NCBI GenBank assembly: GCA_016282705.1
Contig: JAEELO010000063.1
Coordinates: forward strand, 1 to 43,621
Origin: Candidatus Gastranaerophilales bacterium
Lineage (GTDB): Bacteria; Cyanobacteriota; Vampirovibrionia; Gastranaerophilales; Gastranaerophilaceae
Direction: 5' to 3'
Length of the DNA: 43,621 nt
Both the position numbers and the translations under genes were made by a program. The notes beneath the pieces are model-generated. The model made no database searches. It was not told where the DNA came from and was given only the letters and a program-made list of their open reading frames with translations. Positions 35,361 to 43,569 of this stretch are shown here, one piece after another; positions within the stretch are counted from its first letter, which is position 1, and each line of letters starts with the position of its first letter.

Positions 35361-37015
35361 TGGATATAAAACTAATAGAACATTTAAGAAATTACCTGTC
35401 AAAAAATGATATTGACGGTATTATAATAAATTCAACAAATGAATTCCTTGTTGAATATAATAGACTGGATATAAATTCCAGATATTATGTTACTGATTTT
35501 ACAGGTTCAACCGGCGATGTTCTTTTAACCTCGGATAAAATATATCAATTTGTTGATACCAGATATCATGAACAGGCAGATAATCAGGTCAATCATGATT
35601 ATGTAGAAGTCGTTAAAATACCGCTTACAAAATCTTACTTTACGGCATTGACGGAAATTCTTCCTTCTTATTTTAAGCTCGGAATTATTTCTACAAAATT
35701 ATCAAAAAAATTCTATGATGCTCTTGTAAAAGCAGCTCAAACCAAAAATTCTTCAGTAAAAATTTTGAATTCTGATCCTGTTATAGAATATGAAAAAGAA
35801 AATATAAAACCTGTTAACTACAATGTATTTTCTGTTCAAAAAAGCATTACGGGATTCGATGCCGATGAAAAATATAATATGCTTAAACAATATATAGAAG
35901 GTGAATTTAATGTACTTGTCACTTCGCTTGAAGATATTGCTTATTTAACGAATTTACGTTCTTATGATTTTGATTACAGTGCAATTTTTCCTGCTAAAGC
36001 AATAATTAATGAAAATGAAGTCAGAATTTATACTGATTGTACACTTCCTTTTATAGGGAACTCCTTTAAGGTATTTCCGTTAAATGATTTTGAAAAAGAT
36101 TTAAAATCTATAGAAAAAACCACATTATACATAGATGAAGACCGCCTTACCATATATGATTATAATTTAATTAATAAATCCAACCATATTTTAAACAGTT
36201 ATTTAAAGCTTTATAAAACAGTAAAAAACGAAAATGAAATTAATCATATGAAAGAATGCTTCAGACGTTCTGATGAAGCATTAAAAGTCATCTATGAAAT
36301 GATTAATTCTGATACCGTTTATTCCGAATATGATTACTACGAAGCACTGGTAAAAGCAATGAAAGCCAACGGGGCTTTATCTTTAAGTTTTAAACCGATA
36401 GTTTCTTCAGGAACAAACACTTCAATTGTTCATTATTCTACCCCGTCTAAAGAAAAAATGGTAAATGACGGCGATTTCTTACTGGTTGATTACGGCGGAT
36501 ATTATGAAGGCGGAATTGCAACTGATACTACAAGAACCTTTATTAAAGGAAATGCTTCAGCAGAACAAAAAATGGTATATACAGCTGTCGTTAAAGCATT
36601 CTTAAATGCTTATTACACAAAATATGACAAAAAAGCCGCTTATTTTGATATCGATAAGATAGCCAGAGATATAATTAATAAAACGCTTCCTCCTGAATTT
36701 CCGTTTGCACACGGAACAGGACATGGTGTGGGAATCTCAGTTCACGAAAATCCTCCCCGAGTTTCATCATCTGAAGCTGCAAAAACTAAAATTATAGAAA
36801 ATACTGTTTTTTCGATTGAACCGGGTGCATATAAAGAAGGATGGGGAGGTATTAGAATAGAAAATACAGTATATGCAAAAAAAGAAGAAGATAAAATGAT
36901 TATGCAATCTTTATCTCTCTTTCCGTTTGAAATTAAATTAATTGATTTATCTATGATGAACGATTTTGAAAAATTTTATTATATGAAATGGCAGGCTAAT
37001 GCATGTGTTCTGTAA
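35360..37015 (+). CDS. Xaa-Pro aminopeptidase-like M24 metallopeptidase
   Basis: 551 residues. It begins with two creatinase-like domains (about 1-280; TDFTGSTGDVLLTSD, FVDTRYHEQAD), followed by the M24 pita-bread catalytic domain. The five metal ligands are recognisable: Asp in LLVDYGGYYEGG, Asp in ATDTTRTF, His in HGTGHGVGISVHENP, Glu in FSIEPGAYKEGWG, and Glu in IRIENTVYA. It resembles the longer, three-domain aminopeptidase P type (XPNPEP1-like, C-terminal extension including MKWQANAC). It removes an N-terminal residue ahead of proline. Translation is coupled to the parvulin gene. Confidence 0.92.
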   Translation: MDIKLIEHLRNYLSKNDIDGIIINSTNEFLVEYNRLDINSRYYVTDFTGSTGDVLLTSDKIYQFVDTRYHEQADNQVNHDYVEVVKIPLTKSYFTALTEILPSYFKLGIISTKLSKKFYDALVKAAQTKNSSVKILNSDPVIEYEKENIKPVNYNVFSVQKSITGFDADEKYNMLKQYIEGEFNVLVTSLEDIAYLTNLRSYDFDYSAIFPAKAIINENEVRIYTDCTLPFIGNSFKVFPLNDFEKDLKSIEKTTLYIDEDRLTIYDYNLINKSNHILNSYLKLYKTVKNENEINHMKECFRRSDEALKVIYEMINSDTVYSEYDYYEALVKAMKANGALSLSFKPIVSSGTNTSIVHYSTPSKEKMVNDGDFLLVDYGGYYEGGIATDTTRTFIKGNASAEQKMVYTAVVKAFLNAYYTKYDKKAAYFDIDKIARDIINKTLPPEFPFAHGTGHGVGISVHENPPRVSSSEAAKTKIIENTVFSIEPGAYKEGWGGIRIENTVYAKKEEDKMIMQSLSLFPFEIKLIDLSMMNDFEKFYYMKWQANACVL

Positions 37016-37755
37016 ATACAATTTCAAATAATAAAATTAAAGAGATTGTAAAGCTTCATCAAAAAAAGTACAGAGAAGAAACTGGTCTTTTTATTGCTGA
37101 AGGTTATAAAATTCTGGAAGAACTTATAAATATTAATGCGGAAATAAAAGAAATATATACACTAAAAGAAATAAAAATAAATACAAAATCCTTACCTGTT
37201 CAAATTATTGATGAAGCAATAATGAAAAAAATATCAACTACGGATACTCCGTGTGAAGTACTTACCGTTGCCAAAATAATAAATCATAAAATAGGTGAAT
37301 TTAAAAACTCAAATAAAATACTTTTACTTGAAAACATAAGCGACCCGGGAAATCTGGGAACAATTATAAGAAGTTCTGCAGCATTTGGTATACAGGGAAT
37401 TATATTGTTTGGCAATTGTGTTGAATTATATTCTCCTAAAGTTATACGTTCAACAGCGGGTAACTTTTTTAAAGTTCCGATTATTAATATAAAGTCAACA
37501 GAAGAACTTAATAAATATTTTCCGTCACACATAAAAATAGCAACTTCATTATCAAAAGCAAATAATATTTCACTAAAAGAAGCAGCAAAATTAAATAAAT
37601 ATATTATTATGTTTGGTTCTGAAGCAAAAGGACTCTCAAAAGAACTAACTCAAATTTCTGATAAAAATATAAAACTTGAAATGAAAAACAACGTAGAATC
37701 ACTTAATTTGTCAGTAAGTGCTTCTATAGTTTTATATGAATTAATGCAAAATTAA
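37003..37755 (+). CDS. TrmH/SpoU-family RNA 2'-O-methyltransferase
   Basis: 250 residues, with a substrate-binding N-terminal domain (about 1-95, KIKEIVKLHQKKYREETGLFIAEGYK) and the trefoil-knot SPOUT domain. The three SpoU motifs are intact: SDPGNLGTIIRSS, MFGSEAKGLS, and ESLNLSVSASIVLYE. The presence of the N-terminal domain suggests an rRNA or tRNA ribose methylase, such as the 23S rRNA group; the target is not determined. It overlaps the upstream peptidase gene by 13 bases and is convergent with the OppD-like gene, 4 bases from its stop, with no hairpin between. Confidence 0.9.
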   Translation: MCSVNTISNNKIKEIVKLHQKKYREETGLFIAEGYKILEELININAEIKEIYTLKEIKINTKSLPVQIIDEAIMKKISTTDTPCEVLTVAKIINHKIGEFKNSNKILLLENISDPGNLGTIIRSSAAFGIQGIILFGNCVELYSPKVIRSTAGNFFKVPIINIKSTEELNKYFPSHIKIATSLSKANNISLKEAAKLNKYIIMFGSEAKGLSKELTQISDKNIKLEMKNNVESLNLSVSASIVLYELMQN

Positions 37756-37759
37756 TTTT

Positions 37760-38710
37760 TTATTTATATAAAAGACAAGAAACTATTGAACTATCCGAAC
37801 TATAACAATCGGGTTTTACTGTTTTACAATCATTTAATCTGCGATTACATCTGGGTTCAAACGGACATCCCTCAAATATATCCTTAATAGACGGAGGCTG
37901 TCCTTCTATAGTTTCCAGTTTTGTAGAATTAAAATCAGGCAGTGCTTTTAATAATGCCAAAGTATAAGGATGCTTTGGCTTTTTAAATAATTCCGCAGCC
38001 TGCGCTTTTTCAACAACATGTCCATTGTACATTACCGCAACTTTATCCGCTACCTCATGTACCAGTCCAAAATCGTGAGAAATAAATATAAAAGATGTTC
38101 CCATCTCTTTTTGTATTTCTTTTAATAATTCCATAATTTGCGCCTGAACCGTAACATCTAATGCAGTAGTCGGTTCATCAGCAATAATTATTTTTGAATT
38201 ACATGCTATTGCCATTGCAATAATAACTCTTTGACGCATACCTCCTGAAAATTCATGAGGATATGATTTTAATCTTTCCTTAGCATTCGGTATTTTAACC
38301 TTATCTAATACGTCTGCAGCAACTTTTTCCGCTTCATTTCCTTTTAAATGCTGATGCGTTTCTATAACTTCCAATATTTGTGAACCTATTGTATATAACG
38401 GATTTAATGATGTCATAGGATCTTGAGGTACAAGTGCTATTTCTTTACCTCTGATTCTCTGCATTTCATTTTCCGGAATGCGGAGTAAATCTTTTCCGTT
38501 AAATATTATTTCTCCGGAATTTATTTTAGCATTAGAAGCTAAAAGTCTTAAAACAGACATTGCTGTTACTGTTTTTCCGCAGCCGGATTCTCCCACTATT
38601 GCAAGCATTTCGCCTTTATTTAATTCTAAATTGACATTGTGTAATGCTTTATAATATGTACCGTTAGAAAGAAATGATACATTTAAATTTTTAATTTCCA
38701 AGATACTCAT
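37760..38710 (-). CDS. ABC transporter ATP-binding protein (OppD/DppD type)
   Basis: 316 residues. Walker A is GESGCGKT (40-47), the Q loop is VPQDPMTSLNPL, the signature is FSGGMRQR, Walker B is IIIADEPTTALD, and the switch His is in FISHDFGL. The C-terminal oligopeptide-transporter domain is present: FKKPKHPYTLALLKALP and the CPFEPRC...C cysteines (a possible 4Fe-4S motif in OppD-type proteins). No permease (OppB/C) or OppF gene adjoins it. It may work with the peptide-binding lipoprotein at 31774, inferred only from family. The promoter is TTGATT-17-TAATAT, with the -10 ending six bases before the ATG (leaderless). Confidence 0.93.
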   Translation of the reverse strand: MSILEIKNLNVSFLSNGTYYKALHNVNLELNKGEMLAIVGESGCGKTVTAMSVLRLLASNAKINSGEIIFNGKDLLRIPENEMQRIRGKEIALVPQDPMTSLNPLYTIGSQILEVIETHQHLKGNEAEKVAADVLDKVKIPNAKERLKSYPHEFSGGMRQRVIIAMAIACNSKIIIADEPTTALDVTVQAQIMELLKEIQKEMGTSFIFISHDFGLVHEVADKVAVMYNGHVVEKAQAAELFKKPKHPYTLALLKALPDFNSTKLETIEGQPPSIKDIFEGCPFEPRCNRRLNDCKTVKPDCYSSDSSIVSCLLYK

Positions 38711-38716
38711 AAATTC

Positions 38717-38745
38717 ATATTATATTATGTCTTAATTAAAATCAA
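38717..38745 (-). promoter_or_regulatory. promoter of the OppD-like gene, leaderless arrangement
   Basis: Minus strand: TTGATT (38745-38740), 17-base spacer, TAATAT (38722-38717), then GAATTT and the ATG at 38710. Confidence 0.6.
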
Positions 38746-38882
38746 TTATGCAAATTACTATAAAAAAAATACTAAATACTTATGTTCTGATATTAAATAT
38801 GCTTATGCTAAATAAAACAAAAGATAATCGGTTATACAAATGTCGGATTTGACTATTAAAAAAATATTATTAAATGAATAGT

Positions 38883-39383
38883 ATGAAGAAAATATTTTTA
38901 TTAATTTTTAGTGTAGTGTGTATATGTATTACAAGTGCTTCCGCTCAAATGGTTATAGAAGGTAATATTTCTATGAGCGATAAAGTACCTCAGGAATTTT
39001 TCGGAGATTGGAAAGTTCATGCAGTTTGTACAAAGTCAACAAACAAAGAGTACTTTGACAGTACCAGTATGGATATTTGGACTCTGACAAGACGCGGCGA
39101 TGTTATTACATTAATGAATCCTCTCTCAGGTGCAAGAGCAGATATCACTGTTAATGATGTAAAAGGAAAAACTGTTAAGTTTGAAAAAAAGACCGTATAT
39201 CCAGATGAAGTGTCGGTTGAAACCCCAATTCTAACTTTACAAGGTGACAATTTTACCGGAGTTGATAAAATAAGTATAAAAACATATAAAGACGGGAAAC
39301 TTTTAAAAGAAGATTACGTCGAATATCAAGTAAAGGGTACTAAAATTTCAGGAGCACCAATTTCAGGAATTTTAGGCTGGTAA
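38883..39383 (+). CDS. secreted protein of unknown function
   Basis: 166 residues from the second ATG (38883), which gives the standard signal peptide MKKIFLLIFSVVCICITSASA-Q with cleavage after ASA; an ATG at 38874 adds MNS. The mature part is small and strand-rich: it has GDWKVHAVCTKSTNKEYF, then DIWTLTRRGDVITLMNPLSGARADITVND, and ends in a repeated ISGAPISGILGW. Proteins of this style are usually periplasmic or surface. I cannot assign a family. It is 19 bases upstream of thioredoxin reductase. A TTGACT lies 20 bases before the first ATG, but no matching -10 is convincing. Confidence 0.7.
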   Translation: MKKIFLLIFSVVCICITSASAQMVIEGNISMSDKVPQEFFGDWKVHAVCTKSTNKEYFDSTSMDIWTLTRRGDVITLMNPLSGARADITVNDVKGKTVKFEKKTVYPDEVSVETPILTLQGDNFTGVDKISIKTYKDGKLLKEDYVEYQVKGTKISGAPISGILGW

Positions 39384-39402
39384 AAGGAGAAATTGAGGGA
39401 GT

Positions 39403-40350
39403 ATGTCAGAAAAACAAGAATTAAACTATGATGTAATTATTTTAGGCTCAGGACCTGCCGGATTTTCAGCAGGTATATATGCGGCAAGAGGCGCACTAAA
39501 AACAGCTATACTTGATATCAATATGTTTGGCGGTCAACCGTCTAATTACTTGGAAATAGAAAATTATCCGGGTTTTTCTTTAATAGGCGGATTTGAATTA
39601 ATGGAAAAATTTGAAGAACATGCCGATAAATTCGGTGTTGAAAAATTCCCCATGGTTGAAATTCAAAGAATTTCTTTAAACGGAGAAATAAAAGAAATAG
39701 AAACTATTGATTCTTTATTTAAAGCAAAATCAGTAATTATTGCAACAGGTGCTCAATCTAAGAAACTTGGTATTAAAGGAGAAGAAGAATTTAAAGGCAG
39801 AGGCGTCAGCTATTGCGCAGTTTGTGACGGTGCTTTTTATAAAGACAAAACCGTTGCTGTTATAGGAGGCGGCAATTCTGCACTTGAAGAAGCTGTTTAT
39901 TTGACTAAATTCGCAAAAAAAGTATATGTTATTCACCGCAGAGATGAATTTAGAGCGGATAAAATTGTTCAGGAAAGAGCTAAATCAAACGAAAAAATAG
40001 AATTCGTATTAAATGCTGTCCCTATTGAAATTCAAGGAACAAATACCGTAGAAAAAATAATACTAAATAATACACAAACTAATCAACAATCTGTATTATC
40101 AGTTGACGGAGTATTTCCATATATAGGTTTAACTCCTAATACAGAAATGTTTAACGGACAGCTCAGACAAAACTCTCAAGGATTTATTGAAACGGATGTA
40201 AATATGCAAACTTCCGTATCAGGAGTATATGCAATTGGTGATGTCAGAAACACCCCTCTGAGACAAGTTGTTACAGCCGCTGCAGATGGTGCCGTTGCTG
40301 CTTGCAGTGCGGTTAAATTTGTAGAAACAAAAACTCCTGTTCAAGCTTAA
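39403..40350 (+). CDS. trxB: thioredoxin reductase
   Basis: 315 residues, the low-molecular-weight bacterial type. FAD motif GSGPAGFSAGIYAARG (15-30), redox disulfide CAVC (138-141), NADPH motif GGGNSALEEA, and the FAD-binding YAIGDVRNTPLRQVVTAAADGAVAA close to the end. It keeps thioredoxin reduced, here possibly also supporting oxidative defence along with the PerR cluster. A strong AAAAGGAG with a GGGAG immediately before the ATG indicates efficient translation. Confidence 0.95.
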   Translation: MSEKQELNYDVIILGSGPAGFSAGIYAARGALKTAILDINMFGGQPSNYLEIENYPGFSLIGGFELMEKFEEHADKFGVEKFPMVEIQRISLNGEIKEIETIDSLFKAKSVIIATGAQSKKLGIKGEEEFKGRGVSYCAVCDGAFYKDKTVAVIGGGNSALEEAVYLTKFAKKVYVIHRRDEFRADKIVQERAKSNEKIEFVLNAVPIEIQGTNTVEKIILNNTQTNQQSVLSVDGVFPYIGLTPNTEMFNGQLRQNSQGFIETDVNMQTSVSGVYAIGDVRNTPLRQVVTAAADGAVAACSAVKFVETKTPVQA

Positions 40351-40371
40351 TTTCTATATTTTTAATTCTTA

Positions 40372-40380
40372 TGCTAATAT
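40372..40380 (+). promoter_or_regulatory. extended -10 box of the GT9 gene, leaderless arrangement
   Basis: TG, C, then TAATAT (40375-40380) and six bases to the ATG at 40387. No good -35 and no ribosome binding site. Confidence 0.5.
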
Positions 40381-40386
40381 TTAATT

Positions 40387-41358
40387 ATGGAATTTAAGAA
40401 GATTTTAATTATTAGAACAGGTGCAATAGGAGATGTAGTTCATACTACAGGACTTGTTCATGCAATAAAAAAAGCATATCCGGAGATTGCTATACATTAT
40501 ATGACAAACCCTATGCTTGAATTTATGCTTCAAAACGACTCGGCTATTGATAAGGTCATTACTATTGAACCCAAGTTTAAACTTTTTTCTTCTTATACTG
40601 CAGAAATGGCAAACATTCTGAAAAAAGAACACTATGACCTTGTTATAAACTTACAGCCTTCTTTTAAAATTCGTTCATTAACATTCCTGTCCGGAATAAA
40701 AAAAGAAGCACTATACAAAAAAGATTTTAAAATGCATGCCGTTACTAATTTCTGGTATACGGCAAAAAAACTGCTTCCGGAGATTAAAGAAGAAAAAGAA
40801 ATTAAAATATTCCTTTCGGAAGAAACAATAAATAAAGCAAAAGAAAAACTAAAAGATTTTAAACGTCCGTTTATTGTTATAAATGCAGGCGGTATGTTTT
40901 CGAAAAGACAAGGAAGAACATACCCCAGAAATAAATGGATTGATTTAGGAAACAAAATTCAAGAAAAATACAATGGAACTGTATTCCTAACCGGCGCCAA
41001 AGAAGATGCGGAATTTCTTCTGCCGTTAGGACAGATACAAAATTCAGTAAATTATATAGGCTGGTTCTCTCTTGAAGATTCTTGTGCGATTATTTCTCAA
41101 GCAGATTTAATGATATCCGGAGACTCCGGACCATTACATATCGCAACAGCTTTAGGTGTAAAATCAATCGGTTTATATGGTTCAATGCCGGTAAATCGTA
41201 CCGGATGTTATTGCAACGGAATAAGTATACAATCACCAAAATCTTGTGTACCTTGTAACCGCCGCAAATGTAAATTAATAAAAGGAACCGATAAAATTTA
41301 TACTCCTTGTATGTATGAAATTAACCCTGATACGATTTTGAATAATATTAATTTATAA
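40387..41358 (+). CDS. glycosyltransferase family 9 (heptosyltransferase-like)
   Basis: 323 residues. The N-terminal signature KILIIRTGAIGDVVHTTGLVHAIK and the C-terminal donor block MISGDSGPLHIATALGVKSIGLYG (with D and H in GDSGPLHIA) are those of GT9. The middle is FIVINAGGMFSKRQGRTYPRNKW. Several cysteines near the end (SCVPCNRRKCK) are typical of a subset. Family members add heptose or related sugars to the LPS inner core; the presence of this gene supports a Gram-negative envelope. The exact sugar is unknown. The arrangement of -10 and ATG suggests a leaderless mRNA. A hairpin with six Ts follows at 41423-41452. Confidence 0.88.
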   Translation: MEFKKILIIRTGAIGDVVHTTGLVHAIKKAYPEIAIHYMTNPMLEFMLQNDSAIDKVITIEPKFKLFSSYTAEMANILKKEHYDLVINLQPSFKIRSLTFLSGIKKEALYKKDFKMHAVTNFWYTAKKLLPEIKEEKEIKIFLSEETINKAKEKLKDFKRPFIVINAGGMFSKRQGRTYPRNKWIDLGNKIQEKYNGTVFLTGAKEDAEFLLPLGQIQNSVNYIGWFSLEDSCAIISQADLMISGDSGPLHIATALGVKSIGLYGSMPVNRTGCYCNGISIQSPKSCVPCNRRKCKLIKGTDKIYTPCMYEINPDTILNNINL

Positions 41359-41422
41359 TAAAACCCTTTCGCTATGCTCCGCAGTCGTTCACTATTGTTT
41401 TAGTTACTTCGGGTTCGCTCCC

Positions 41423-41452
41423 TTCGGTCGACTCCACCCTACCGAATTTTTT
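41423..41452 (+). terminator. intrinsic terminator after the GT9 gene
   Basis: TTCGGT, 12-base loop, ACCGAA, then TTTTTT on the plus strand, 65 bases after the GT9 stop. The loop is long, so this is tentative. Confidence 0.45.
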
Positions 41453-41454
41453 GC

Positions 41455-41560
41455 AAAAAAAAGGTCGCATCAGCGACCACAGTCTTGTTATGGAGAAAAG
41501 GAGTGAAGGAAAATAAGTAATAAAGAAAATTGACTTTACTTATTATATTCCCATTTCTCA
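41455..41560 (-). ncRNA. candidate small RNA, Yfr1-like architecture
   Basis: On the minus strand, a hairpin with 9-bp arms AATAAGTAA/TTACTTATT (41544-41512) is followed by an unpaired CU-rich stretch (41510-41492, TCCTTCACTCCTTTTCTCC), then the perfect stem GGTCGC-TGAT-GCGACC (41478-41463) and eight Ts, a good intrinsic terminator. Two hairpins flanking an unpaired CU-rich motif that can pair with Shine-Dalgarno sequences is the plan of the cyanobacterial sRNA Yfr1 (core ACUCCUCAC). A promoter TTGCAA-16-TAATAT (41603-41576) or a closer TATATA box would give an RNA of about 100-115 bases. No ORF of note is present. The 5' end is not fixed. Confidence 0.5.
41463..41478 (-). terminator. intrinsic terminator of the small RNA
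   Basis: Stem GGTCGC/GCGACC with a 4-base loop, followed on the minus strand by eight Ts (41462-41455). Short stem, perfect pairing. Confidence 0.7.
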
Positions 41561-41604
41561 GTATATATAACGTATATATTAAATATATATTAACATTTTG
41601 CAAT

Positions 41605-41636
41605 AAAAAAGGTATGTAATTAAACATACCTTTTTT
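41605..41636. terminator. bidirectional terminator after ftsZ
   Basis: GGTATGT / ACATACC with a 6-base loop (41611-41630), flanked by AAAAAA and TTTTTT, which extend the stem and give a T-run in both directions. It lies 17 bases beyond the ftsZ stop. Confidence 0.8.
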
Positions 41637-41652
41637 GTTATTTTTTATAATG

Positions 41653-42825
41653 TTATTTCTTTAAGAATTCAGGAATGTCAAGAATTTGAGAAAAACCGCT
41701 ATCTTGTTTATTAACAGGTTTTTGCTCTTGAACATTTGAAGAAGGTGAACCGCCAAAATATTTAGCAACATCAAAAGGTTTATTTTCTTCTTCTTGAGCA
41801 AATTGTTCTACTTGGTTTTTCTTTAATTCAAAACCTGTTGCAATTACGGTAATTTGAATTTCACCTTGAATTCTGTCATCTATTACAGCACCAAAATGAA
41901 CTGTTGCATCTTCTGAAACTGCATCATGAATTACTTGAGCTGCATCGGTTACTTCGTATAATGTCATATCAGGTCCGCCTGTTACGTTCATTATTATACC
42001 TGATGCACCATTAATTGATGTTTCAAGTAACGGTGAATTAATTGCTGATTTTGCAGCTTCCAATGCTCTTCCTTCACCTGTTCCGCGTCCGATACCCATT
42101 AATGCAGAACCTGAAGATTCCATTACGCTTCTTACATCTGCAAAGTCTACGTTTATAAGTCCGGGAACTGTAATTATATCAGATATACCTTGAACACCTC
42201 TTAAAAGAACTTCATCTACAACTTGGAAAGCTTCTCTCATTGTTGTTCTGCGGTCTACTACTTCTAATAATTTATCGTTTGGAATAACTATTAATGCATC
42301 AACTGTTTCTTTTAATTTTTCAAGACCTTGAATGGCTTGATTCATTCTCTTCTTACCTTCAAAACTGAACGGTTTTGTTACTACACCGATTGTTAATGCA
42401 CCTAATTCTTTTGCAATTCTTGCAACTACAGGAGCTGCGCCAGTACCTGTTCCGCCGCCCATACCTGCTGTTACAAATACCATATCAGCTTTTCCGATTG
42501 CATTTACTATATCATCTCTGGTTTCTTCTGCTGACTTCTCACCTTTTTCAGGGTTTCCGCCGGCACCAAGACCGTTTGTTATTTTACTTCCTATTGTTAT
42601 CTTATGCTCTGCCAAAGACATACTTAAAACTTGAGCATCTGTATTCATTGCCCAAAATTCTACGCCGCTGAGACCAGCTTTAATCATTCTGTTTACTGCG
42701 TTTCCGCCACCGCCGCCAACACCTATTACTTTAATATCTGCGGGTGTACCGCCATTTTGTTGTGTTGTTGCTGAACCATTACTTGTTTCTTTCTTGCCAA
42801 AAATGTCTGGAACAAAATTTTCCAC
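41653..42825 (-). CDS. ftsZ: cell division protein FtsZ
   Basis: 390 residues with a GTG start; AGAGGG eight bases upstream supports it. The tubulin-like GTPase domain begins near residue 31 ([17 protein letters not shown]), with the GTP signature GGGTGTG (123-129), NTDAQ and the synergy-loop LINVDFADV. The N-terminal 30 residues are a variable, low-complexity extension ([13 protein letters not shown]). The C-terminal linker is about 50 residues and ends in the conserved peptide [10 protein letters not shown], which binds FtsA or SepF partners. It forms the Z-ring at the division site. The gene is alone rather than in a dcw cluster. A promoter is proposed at 42914-42942 and a terminator at 41605. 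Confidence 0.97.
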   Translation of the reverse strand: MENFVPDIFGKKETSNGSATTQQNGGTPADIKVIGVGGGGGNAVNRMIKAGLSGVEFWAMNTDAQVLSMSLAEHKITIGSKITNGLGAGGNPEKGEKSAEETRDDIVNAIGKADMVFVTAGMGGGTGTGAAPVVARIAKELGALTIGVVTKPFSFEGKKRMNQAIQGLEKLKETVDALIVIPNDKLLEVVDRRTTMREAFQVVDEVLLRGVQGISDIITVPGLINVDFADVRSVMESSGSALMGIGRGTGEGRALEAAKSAINSPLLETSINGASGIIMNVTGGPDMTLYEVTDAAQVIHDAVSEDATVHFGAVIDDRIQGEIQITVIATGFELKKNQVEQFAQEEENKPFDVAKYFGGSPSSNVQEQKPVNKQDSGFSQILDIPEFLKK

Positions 42826-42913
42826 TTATTCGCCCTCTTTTTATTCTATTACTTTGTTTCGTTCGACTAATCCACTCTCATTACATGGTATTCGTCATTC
42901 CTTAACTAATAAC

Positions 42914-42942
42914 ATAGTATTGTAAATTATTTAAATAGTAAA
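42914..42942 (-). promoter_or_regulatory. promoter of ftsZ
   Basis: Minus strand: TTTACT (42942-42937), 17-base spacer, TACTAT (42919-42914). The leader would be about 80 bases. The rest of 42826-43017 holds nothing else I can name. Confidence 0.5.
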
Positions 42943-43017
42943 GAAAAATTATGAAAAATATTATAGAATGTTAATATTATGTTTAAAATATTAATAAATT
43001 CTGTTATTCAGACTTAT

Positions 43018-43569
43018 CTATAGTTTATTACTTGTCTTACCTATTATATTTGCGGCAGTTGTCAAATTATATGCAATATCTCTATACACCTTTGCGGCCT
43101 CTCCGTATGGTACTGCCGTATTCATTAATTCATCTACATTCTGGTTTATACCGGCTAATGTTTCAACTGTCTTTTCTATTTTTGTTTTTCTCTCTTTCAT
43201 AAAAAAATAATTTATTAAAGGTGTAGAAGATATAAAATGTTCTATTGCTTTTTTTAAATTCTCGGCCAAAGAATTTTTTTTATTTTCAATAAAGAAATTA
43301 TCAATATTTTCCTGTTTGTTTTCATTTTCTGTTTCTTCTGCTTCGTCAGGCAAATATTCACTGTCCAGTGTATTTAGTCTTTTATTTTTTCTTCTCTTTT
43401 TTAACGTCTTTTTGGTATTATTTTGTATTTTTTCTGTTATAAATTCAGGTGCAAATATGTTAGCATTAATAGGACGATTATCTGTATCTATCGCCATATT
43501 TATTGTATTTCCGGTATTTTTTGTGTAAAAATTTACCGGCTGATTTAAACTTTTTCCAAGAAATTCCAT
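43018..43569 (-). CDS. protein of unknown function
   Basis: 183 residues, lying upstream of ftsZ on the same strand with a gap of 192 bases that carries its own promoter for ftsZ. The start has GGGA upstream. The N-terminal 50 residues are polar (GKSLNQPVNFYTKNTGNTIN, ANIFAPEF), then a basic stretch (KKTLKKRRKNKR, about 53-64), an acidic stretch (DEAEETENENKQEN), and a helical C terminus with an HFISSTPLINYFF hydrophobic patch and VETLAGINQNVDELMNTAV. No family is recognised and no signal peptide is seen. The basic and acidic blocks suggest an interaction protein. The opening resembles the lineage's degenerate N-terminal motifs only loosely. Confidence 0.55.
   Translation of the reverse strand: MEFLGKSLNQPVNFYTKNTGNTINMAIDTDNRPINANIFAPEFITEKIQNNTKKTLKKRRKNKRLNTLDSEYLPDEAEETENENKQENIDNFFIENKKNSLAENLKKAIEHFISSTPLINYFFMKERKTKIEKTVETLAGINQNVDELMNTAVPYGEAAKVYRDIAYNLTTAANIIGKTSNKL

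Noticed and set aside
41409-41440. T-arm-like GGGTTCGCTCCC, a possible tRNA remnant
   Set aside because: No acceptor, D or anticodon arms can be built around it and the loop sequence lacks the conserved A; it is better explained as part of the GC-rich patch.
41490-41516. Eight-codon plus-strand ORF beginning ATGGAGAAAAGG
   Set aside because: Too short, and its purine-rich sequence is the complement of the CU-rich segment of the candidate sRNA.
42375-42671. Long plus-strand open frame opposite ftsZ
   Set aside because: It lies wholly antisense to the conserved GTPase core, is Leu/His-rich in the way of a complement frame, and has no ribosome binding site.
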